Source: Deltaproteobacteria bacterium
GTDB taxonomy: Bacteria; Desulfobacterota; DSM-4660; Desulfatiglandales; HGW-15
Direction: 5' to 3'
DNA: 15,851 nucleotides
NCBI GenBank assembly: GCA_019308525.1
Contig: JAFDIC010000041.1
Location: forward strand, 1-15,851
Below, one piece after another: positions 7,938-12,690 of this stretch. Position numbers and translations under genes: made by a program. How positions within the stretch are numbered: position 1 is the stretch's first letter; the number at the start of each line of letters is the position of its first letter. Below the pieces are notes generated by a model. The model was not told the origin of the DNA. It did no database searches and saw only the letters and a list, made by a program, of their open reading frames with translations.

Positions 7938-7968
7938 ATCTCCCTCCATGACATAGGTGTTGAAAGTC

Positions 7969-8192
7969 TGATGGCTTCGTAAAAGGCCCGATTTCCGTTC
8001 GGCAGGCTCACGGCCCCGAGCACAGCCCAAGGGCTACATGACGCTTCATCTCGTTGTTATTTCCCGTCCTCTTCGGCAGGGAACACACGCCATTCGCGCG
8101 CTCCCGCTGGGGAGATCCAGCAAGCTCAACTTGAATACTTCTTGAAGTCTTTTACTTTGCCATCCTGATTATGGCTTTTTGCGAGTTCATCA
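7969..8192. repeat. MITE-like element with imperfect terminal inverted repeats
   Basis: Seen: the left end TGATGGCTTCGTAAAAGGCC (7969-7988) matches the reverse complement of the right end (8173-8192) at 15 of 20 positions (shared TGATG, TCG, AAAA, GCC). The 184 internal bases carry no credible gene, only small dyads such as AGCCC-AA-GGGCT near 8026-8037. GATGGCTTCGTAAAA and its partner TTTTTGCGAGTTCATC recall repeats I associate with deltaproteobacterial genomes (recollection, not a search). The element sits between the hydrolase gene and the dctP signal-peptide start. The remaining 8193-8340 contains a GGAGGGAGGTGA stretch on the minus strand but no supported gene. Confidence 0.6.
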
Positions 8193-8340
8193 ACCTTGAT
8201 CGAAAGAACTAACCGACACAGGATCCATAACAAGGGTCCGTTTATCACCTCCCTCCTTTGAGGAGCTTATTTCCCATCAGAAGACCGCGCGCCCTAGACA
8301 GGAGCATCTTCGACTGGGCAGCCCCTCCATAGCAATATTT

Positions 8341-9072
8341 CTACTCCATAACATAAGTGTCCCCTGGATTCAGAATAACCACCTTCGTATCAATCTCTCT
8401 GGCCTTAAGTAAACCAACCAGCTCTTTCGGGTCGGCAGCTAAGTCAGGGTTTGTGTTGTAGTGAATCGGAATGACGAACTTGAGTCTCAGCCACTCTGCG
8501 GCCGTAGAGGCATCCGTGGTGTCCATGTTGAATCGACCGCAGATAGGTAAAAGCCCCAGCTGTGGATGAAAACGGTCTCCAATGAGCTTCATATCCGAGA
8601 AGAGGGATGTGTCCCCCGCATGATAAATGACCTCGCCGCTCGGGGTAGTTATTACATAGGAAGCTGGCCCTCCGTCGGGGATGAACCGTTTTTGATCGGT
8701 CCACTCAGCCCCGAAAAGAGCGCTGGGATGAACAGCAGCAAACATGGCTATGGTAAACCCTTCCACCCTAAGCTTGCCCCCGTAACCTAGAGGCAAGGCT
8801 TGCTTTCCTCTGGGGATGCCTTTGGAATCCGCGTACCAGGCAATCTCCGGGGTCGATATCAATTTTGCCTGAAAGCGGCGACATATTTCCAAGGCATCTC
8901 CAAAATGATCGAAATGCCCATGGGTAATGGCCACGATATCAACACGGTCTAGTTCTTCATATTTGATCGGGCAAATTGGGTTTCCGCTGAACCAGGGGTC
9001 AATGAGAAGGTCTTTGCCCTGGCTAACTATTCTTGTGGCGGCCTGCCCATACCAAGTAATTTCTGCACTCAT
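8341..9072 (-). CDS. UPF0173 metal-dependent hydrolase (metallo-beta-lactamase fold)
   Basis: 243 residues. Known: the UPF0173/UlaG-like group has the metallo-beta-lactamase fold with a dinuclear metal site; UlaG itself opens L-ascorbate-6-phosphate lactone, while most UPF0173 members are uncharacterised. Seen: ITWYGQAAT at the N-terminus, LLIDPWFSGNP at 22-32, the signature THGHFDHFGD at 50-59 (His51, His53, Asp55, His56), AAVHPS with His115, HAGDTS with His151 and Asp154, and IPIHYNT with His204. All metal ligands are present and the length is normal. There is no signal peptide, so it is cytoplasmic. It lies 46 bases downstream of the DapA-family gene on the same strand. In a catabolic cluster with an aldolase and a dehydrogenase, a lactonase or ring-opening hydrolase role is plausible, but this is inference from context. 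Confidence 0.88.
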   Translation of the reverse strand: MSAEITWYGQAATRIVSQGKDLLIDPWFSGNPICPIKYEELDRVDIVAITHGHFDHFGDALEICRRFQAKLISTPEIAWYADSKGIPRGKQALPLGYGGKLRVEGFTIAMFAAVHPSALFGAEWTDQKRFIPDGGPASYVITTPSGEVIYHAGDTSLFSDMKLIGDRFHPQLGLLPICGRFNMDTTDASTAAEWLRLKFVIPIHYNTNPDLAADPKELVGLLKAREIDTKVVILNPGDTYVME

Positions 9073-9118
9073 AACTTTAGCCTTATCCTTCTACCAGGCA
9101 GTTCCGAATGTGCGACTT

Positions 9119-10009
9119 TCAAAGAATGTCCATATCCGAAAGGATTTTGTAAAGTTTCTTCCTGCTTTCTTCTGACAAAGGCAACACCGGTTTGCGGCAG
9201 TTGCCGGCCTTTAGTCCCATGATATTAAGGGCCTCTTTGACCACGACAGGAAATGTTCCCAACTCAAAGGCCGACCTGAGAGGTGCAAGTTTCAGTTGAC
9301 ATTCTCTCGCCTTATCATAATCACCGGCCTTGTAAGCCTTGAAAATGTCGGTGACCAGCTTGGGCGCAACGTTGGCAGTTGCGGATATAGCACCTGCCGT
9401 TCCATACATGAGACCCCCGAAGATCAAAGTATCCCTGCCCATGATAACCTTGAATCCCGGAGGTGTGGTCCTTATCATTTCAGCCACCAAGGAGAGATTA
9501 CCCGAATTGTCTTTTATTCCTGCAAAATTCGGGTAATTCCTTGCTAGCCGACTAACAGTTGAAGGGGAAAGTTGCACTCCCCCGGTCCGGCCAGGGTTAT
9601 TATATGCCAGGACGGGTATTTCCACGGATTTGCAGATTGCCCCATAGTGTTGATAGAGTTCTTCTTGGCTGGGGCTTATGAAAAAGGGGGTGATCACGGA
9701 TACAGCATCCACCCCGGCTTGTTGAGCGCGTCTGGTCAGCTCAATAGTCTCTTTCGTGGTGATGCAGCCGGTATTAGGCATCACCAGAACCCGACCATTG
9801 ACTTCCTCAATTGCAATATCGATTAGTTCGGTTCTCTCCCTTTTAGTAAGGGCGTAGAATTCGCCTTGGCTTCCCATGGGCAGGATGCCATATACGCCAT
9901 TCGAGATCAGGTAACCTATGATCTTCCTTAACCCGGCCTTGTCGATCCTTTCCCTTCCGTCAAAGGGGGTAACCATTGCAACAATAATACCCTCAATTTC
10001 CCTCTCCAT
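9119..10009 (-). CDS. DapA-family (class I, Schiff-base) aldolase/lyase
   Basis: 296 residues, a TIM barrel of the dihydrodipicolinate synthase/N-acetylneuraminate lyase superfamily. Known: these enzymes form a Schiff base between a lysine and pyruvate or another 2-oxo acid. Seen: VAMVTPFDG at 10-18, GSQGEFYAL at 46-54, catalytic Tyr136 in LAYNNPGRTGG, and the Schiff-base Lys166 in AGIKDNSG. Arg141 occupies the position that binds a second carboxylate in true DapA. The usual GTTGE or GSTGE pyruvate loop is GSQGE here, closer to the GSNGE of 4-hydroxy-2-oxoglutarate aldolase, so I doubt a lysine-biosynthesis role. It sits 100 bases after a GntR regulator and 46 before the hydrolase, inside a TRAP cluster, which supports catabolic cleavage of an imported 2-oxo or deoxy acid. 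A GGAG site precedes the ATG by about nine bases. Confidence 0.9.
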   Translation of the reverse strand: MEREIEGIIVAMVTPFDGRERIDKAGLRKIIGYLISNGVYGILPMGSQGEFYALTKRERTELIDIAIEEVNGRVLVMPNTGCITTKETIELTRRAQQAGVDAVSVITPFFISPSQEELYQHYGAICKSVEIPVLAYNNPGRTGGVQLSPSTVSRLARNYPNFAGIKDNSGNLSLVAEMIRTTPPGFKVIMGRDTLIFGGLMYGTAGAISATANVAPKLVTDIFKAYKAGDYDKARECQLKLAPLRSAFELGTFPVVVKEALNIMGLKAGNCRKPVLPLSEESRKKLYKILSDMDIL

Positions 10010-10109
10010 ATGAATTTCTCCGTGCTCTAGGCTTGAAGGGTCTGGCTAGGATTCCTCATAAGCCATCAGGTGGCCAAACTATCAAGCAAGGCCTTGGCAA
10101 ACCTCTATT

Positions 10110-10790
10110 CTATTTACCGACAGATACAAAAGACTGATTGTCATCGATCAATCCTGCGTGTCTCATAAGATATGATTGTGTCAGCAAACGGCATGTGCTG
10201 TTAATGTGATTACGCATACTCTGTTCGGCTTTTGTTTCATTCTTTTCAAGAATCGTATTGGTGATTTCCAGGTGCCCTCTTCTCGAGTTTTCTTCAATCT
10301 CAATTGACCTCTTGGTAATATTCCTCGTAAGGGTCGCCAAATTTCGCAGTTTCTTGTAAAACTCAAGCAAGAGGGAGTTATTTGCGGCCTCTACAACAGC
10401 ACTGTGCAGTTCGTCACCAAGGATGACCCCTTGCGTGCTGTCCCTTTCGATATCTATGTGTATGAATCGTGTCTTGAGCTTTTTCATGTGAGAAAAGAAC
10501 TCGTCGTCTCCTTTCAGACAACATAGTCTCGCAGCCAGACCTTCAACAGCTTCCCGGGCCTGAAAGATCTCAACGATCTCTTCTATGCTAAGCTTTCTCA
10601 CTGAATATCCTTTGGAGGCTTCCATTGTGACGAGCCCGTCGGCTACAAGTATCCTCAGGATTTCGCGAACCGGTGTTCTGCTGATTTTGTAAGTATCGCT
10701 GATGTCTCTTTCTACCAACCATTGGCCGGGAGCGAGCTCTTCCTCCAGGATCTTTTTCTTTAGAGCCTTGTAAACCTCATCCTTATTCAT
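10110..10790 (-). CDS. GntR-family (FadR/FCD subfamily) transcriptional regulator
   Basis: 226 residues. Seen: an N-terminal winged helix-turn-helix at about 5-65 with the GntR signature (LKKKILEEELAPGQWLVERD, then ISRTPVREILRILVADGLV), followed by an all-helical FCD effector domain with candidate metal ligands in GDELHSAV, GHLEI and MRNHI. Known: FCD regulators bind small organic acids and mostly repress the operon beside them. Start choice: ATG at 10790 is used because the -10 box (10823-10828) and probable transcription start leave only about 25 bases of leader; upstream in-frame ATGs lie in the promoter and operator. It is the first gene of the minus-strand cluster and probably controls it and itself. 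Confidence 0.92.
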   Translation of the reverse strand: MNKDEVYKALKKKILEEELAPGQWLVERDISDTYKISRTPVREILRILVADGLVTMEASKGYSVRKLSIEEIVEIFQAREAVEGLAARLCCLKGDDEFFSHMKKLKTRFIHIDIERDSTQGVILGDELHSAVVEAANNSLLLEFYKKLRNLATLTRNITKRSIEIEENSRRGHLEITNTILEKNETKAEQSMRNHINSTCRLLTQSYLMRHAGLIDDNQSFVSVGK

Positions 10791-10803
10791 TGGTCCACCG
10801 TCA

Positions 10804-10820
10804 GTATGCCATCGGTATAC
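10804..10820 (-). promoter_or_regulatory. Candidate GntR operator (17-base dyad)
   Basis: Seen: GTATGCC-ATC-GGTATAC, a dyad with six of seven arm positions matching. It lies directly downstream of the -10 box, over the expected transcription start and 14 bases before the regulator's ATG. FadR-type regulators usually bind short dyads of this size and often autorepress. No second copy was noticed upstream of dapA or dctP. Confidence 0.6.
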
Positions 10821-10822
10821 CA

Positions 10823-10851
10823 TAAATAAATTAAAACACACCCCCTGTCAA
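10823..10851 (-). promoter_or_regulatory. Sigma70-like promoter of the GntR-led cluster
   Basis: On the minus strand, a perfect -35 box TTGACA (10846-10851) is followed after exactly 17 bases by TATTTA (10823-10828). The spacer ends in an AT-rich run. The predicted start, about 10816, falls inside the dyad operator. This is the best promoter seen for the cluster. Confidence 0.65.
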
Positions 10852-11115
10852 GCTTTTTTCAAACTAACGAGATGAAAAATGAAAAGAGGGCACAACCTTC
10901 AATATTCGTAACACTTTAGCCTTTTGAAACGGCCGTGAAAAAAATCTCGGGTAGGGGGTCGTTGACGCTCCCTTACCCCTCATGGGTTCAAAATCATTGG
11001 CATTGCGGGAGAACAGTTTGTGCCAAGGCTCTTGAACGCCGCAAGCCTTTAGCGCGAGTGGGCTTTTCAAACAGCCAAAACGTTACGATATTTCAAATTC
11101 TAAAGGGGGGTCAAT
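10852..11115. other. Non-coding stretch with two imperfect hairpins
   Basis: No gene is supported here. Two stem-loops can be drawn on the + strand: GGTAGGGGG (10950-10958) against TCCCTTACC (10969-10977), nine pairs including two G-U; and AAGGC..TTG against CAAGCCTT around 11023-11049 with a two-base bulge. They lie upstream of the decayed lipoprotein gene, whose GGGGGGT ribosome site ends this stretch. They may be an old leader or a repeat fragment. Confidence 0.35.
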
Positions 11116-11246
11116 ATGAAAAAGGCCACTATCTTTTTGTCTGTGCTCTTTGTTACGTTCATTGTCTTACCAGTTGTGTAACGACACTTGAAGGTTACAA
11201 GCCCCAAAACCCTGACGAAGCTGCGATTAGAAATCTTTTTGAGCAT
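11116..11246 (+). pseudogene. 5' fragment of a lipoprotein gene, frameshifted and truncated
   Basis: Seen: a good ribosome site (GGGGGGTCAAT) before ATG 11116, then a signal peptide MKKATIFLSVLFVTFIV. In that frame translation stops at 11179-11181 after 21 residues. Shifting by one base at about 11164-11166 gives LTSC, a proper lipobox, followed by VTTLEGYKPQNPDEAAIRNL and FEH. Rejoined, it is a textbook lipoprotein start, so a single-base deletion is the simplest explanation. The DEAAIRNLFEH stretch resembles the beginning of NTF2/SnoaL-like domains (weak). The coding signal vanishes at about 11246, where the opposite-strand decarboxylase remnant ends, so the two broken genes abut at a deletion or rearrangement point. 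Confidence 0.6.
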
Positions 11247-11627
11247 TGTCTTTCTGTAGAGGGGTCATTTCCTTTTCCAAAATCAGGTTCAATTCTTCAA
11301 GAGTCGCCTTTATGTCAGCGCGGATACCGCAATCTACAGGGAAATTCTTCCCGATCTCCCAGGGATTTTCATCTATCTGTATGAAGCGTATGCCCCCGGG
11401 TGGGACAAACTCGGGGTTGTAAAATGCCATGGCGAACGTGGGGCATAGCCCTCTGCCATGGCGGCACAGACGATCTCGTTCAGTCCGAGTATGTATTTGA
11501 TATCCGGTTCCTTTTCCAAGGCTTCCATGAAGAGTATTTAAGTGGCACCTGGAATGCCGAAGACATACTCCAATCCTTCTTGGCGGAGCAGATCGATCAG
11601 GGCCTCATTTCCTTTCATAAGCGTCAT
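11227..11627 (-). pseudogene. Remnant of a thiamine-diphosphate decarboxylase/acetolactate synthase-like enzyme
   Basis: Seen on the minus strand: a GGAGGT ribosome site, ATG at 11627, then MKGNEALIDLLRQEGLEYVF and GIPGAT, the start of the TPP-enzyme N-terminal domain. The next codon is TAA (11538-11540) where the family has Glu (GATEI), a GAA-to-TAA nonsense change. The same frame resumes with ILFMEALEKEPDIKYILGLN and EIVCAAMAEGYA. At about 11439-11443 the text jumps, with a frame change, to PTFAMAFYNPEFVPPGGIRF, IQIDENPWEIGKNFPVDCGI and RADIKATLEELNLIL. That is the central domain of benzoylformate decarboxylase/acetolactate synthase-like proteins, so roughly 200 residues are missing. The C-terminal cofactor domain is gone. 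The gene is clearly dead. Its original substrate is unknown. Confidence 0.78.
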
Positions 11628-11773
11628 ATTCTTCACCTCCGAATCCGTTGATTGTTCCTGGTGCGCAAAAAAGTAGGTATCAATTACTGTAGGACCGGTA
11701 GGGAGAAAGTCCAGTCCAGTCTATGCCGGTACCCACTATATTATTTGTATGTCAGGAATCTCAACAGGAATTC

Positions 11774-11890
11774 TTATTCCCCCGCAAAGGCCTCATTCAT
11801 ACGCTCGAAAAATAATCCTTTGAATTTGGAAGCGTTTTCTCCATATCCATTGTGGTCTTGGATCTTCAACCCAAAAAGAGGAAGATTTTT
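11774..11890 (-). pseudogene. Possible C-terminal fragment of an unidentified protein
   Basis: A short minus-strand frame ends LFGLKIQDHNGYGENASKFK then GLFFERMNEAFAGE and a stop codon at 11774. The last 35 residues look like an amphipathic protein C-terminus rather than random translation. No family was recognised, and the frame has no credible start: upstream it runs through the TetR promoter. It may be the tail of a gene lost in the same decay that destroyed its neighbours. Bases 11628-11773 show nothing else I can support. Confidence 0.25.
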
Positions 11891-11893
11891 TGC

Positions 11894-11899
11894 TTGACA
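11894..11899 (+). promoter_or_regulatory. -35 box of the TetR/transhydroxylase promoter
   Basis: A perfect TTGACA lies immediately before the palindromic operator. At 17-18 bases spacing the -10 candidates (AATGAA or ATGAAT, 11917-11923) are poor, so the promoter may be weak or activator-dependent, and the exact start is uncertain. Confidence 0.45.
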
Positions 11900-11917
11900 T
11901 TCAAACACATGTTTGAA
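11900..11917 (+). promoter_or_regulatory. TetR-type operator palindrome
   Basis: TTCAAACACATGTTTGAA is an inverted repeat with eight-base perfect arms and a two-base centre. It contains CAAAC-N4-GTTTG, the form described for PsrA, a TetR-family regulator of Pseudomonas. A further half site ATGTTTGG lies at 11922-11929. It directly abuts the -35 box, 75 bases before the TetR start codon, so binding would block transcription of tetR and athLS. Confidence 0.65.
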
Positions 11918-11991
11918 ATGAATGTTTGGAAACTGCGTAGCCCCTTGTCCGCGAAATATTGTTTCCTTGCAGGCCGATAACGGAAGCCGAC

Positions 11992-12690
11992 ATGAACAAA
12001 AACAATGATACAAAGAGACGTATCCTGGAGAAGGCGGAGATTCTCTTTGCAGAGAAGGGCTTCAATGGGGTGACTGTAAGAGATGTCACCGCTGCTGCAA
12101 AGTGCAACACGGGAGCGGTCAACTACCACTTTCAAAGCAAGAAGAATCTTTACATGGAAGTGTTTCGGTCACGGTGGATACCCAGGGAGTTCAAGATGTA
12201 CGAGCATCTCAAAGAGACCCTGGAGAAAATCCAATCACCATCACCTGCCATGGTCATAAAGGCCGTGGCCCAGGCCTACCTCGAAGGCCCCCTTTCGGAT
12301 GAAGAGCTCCGGCGCCACAGGCAGTTGATCATCAGGGAAATCAATAACCCCACAGAGGTCTTTGAAATGGTTGCAGACCAGACCCTGCGCCCCCTGTTTG
12401 CATACCTCCAGGAACGCCTCTCTCCCTATCTGCCGAGTCATCTGGACGAAGAAAGCCTTACCCTTGACATAATGAGTATTTTCGGTGTGTTACTTTACTT
12501 CACCTATTCGCGCCCCATGATTTCCAGGGTCATCGGCAGGAGGTATGATCCCGAGTTCAAGGCCAGGTTGATAAGCCAGGTAGTGCGCTTCTCTCTGGAA
12601 GGGCTGGAGGTAAACGGAAAGGGAGAAAAGGGATGTCAGAGAAGGTATTCACAAACTGCACCAACGCAGGACCTATTTCTGTCTACGTGA
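11992..12690 (+). CDS. TetR-family transcriptional regulator
   Basis: 232 residues. Seen: an N-terminal TetR DNA-binding domain, TKRRILEKAEILFAEKGFNG at 7-26, then helix-turn-helix VTVRDVTAAAKCNTGAVNYHF with the typical NYHF(Q/G)SKK end (44-51). The C-terminal ligand domain is about 160 residues and unrecognised in detail, though the segment EELRRHRQLIIREINNPTEV is reminiscent of the CecR/PsrA-like group. Start choice: ATG at 11992 has GGAAG five bases upstream; the in-frame TTG at 11959 has no such support. The stop lies 58 bases inside the next gene, so residues 214-232 overlap its start. Lying first in the operon, behind a palindrome over the promoter, it probably represses itself and the transhydroxylase genes until an aromatic or acyl ligand binds (inference). 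Confidence 0.92.
   Translation: MNKNNDTKRRILEKAEILFAEKGFNGVTVRDVTAAAKCNTGAVNYHFQSKKNLYMEVFRSRWIPREFKMYEHLKETLEKIQSPSPAMVIKAVAQAYLEGPLSDEELRRHRQLIIREINNPTEVFEMVADQTLRPLFAYLQERLSPYLPSHLDEESLTLDIMSIFGVLLYFTYSRPMISRVIGRRYDPEFKARLISQVVRFSLEGLEVNGKGEKGCQRRYSQTAPTQDLFLST

Noticed and set aside
7938..8030. Longer start for DctP at 8030
   Set aside because: It would put 31 residues of repeat-derived sequence before a normal signal peptide; ATG 7937 has a good ribosome site.
8130..8257. Possible small minus-strand protein starting at the GTG inside GGAGGTGATA
   Set aside because: The GTG is part of the ribosome-site-like sequence itself and the downstream text is repeat-derived.
10791..10841. Longer start for the GntR regulator, at 10841 or 10823
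   Set aside because: Those codons lie in or upstream of the -10 box and operator, so they would not be transcribed from the visible promoter.
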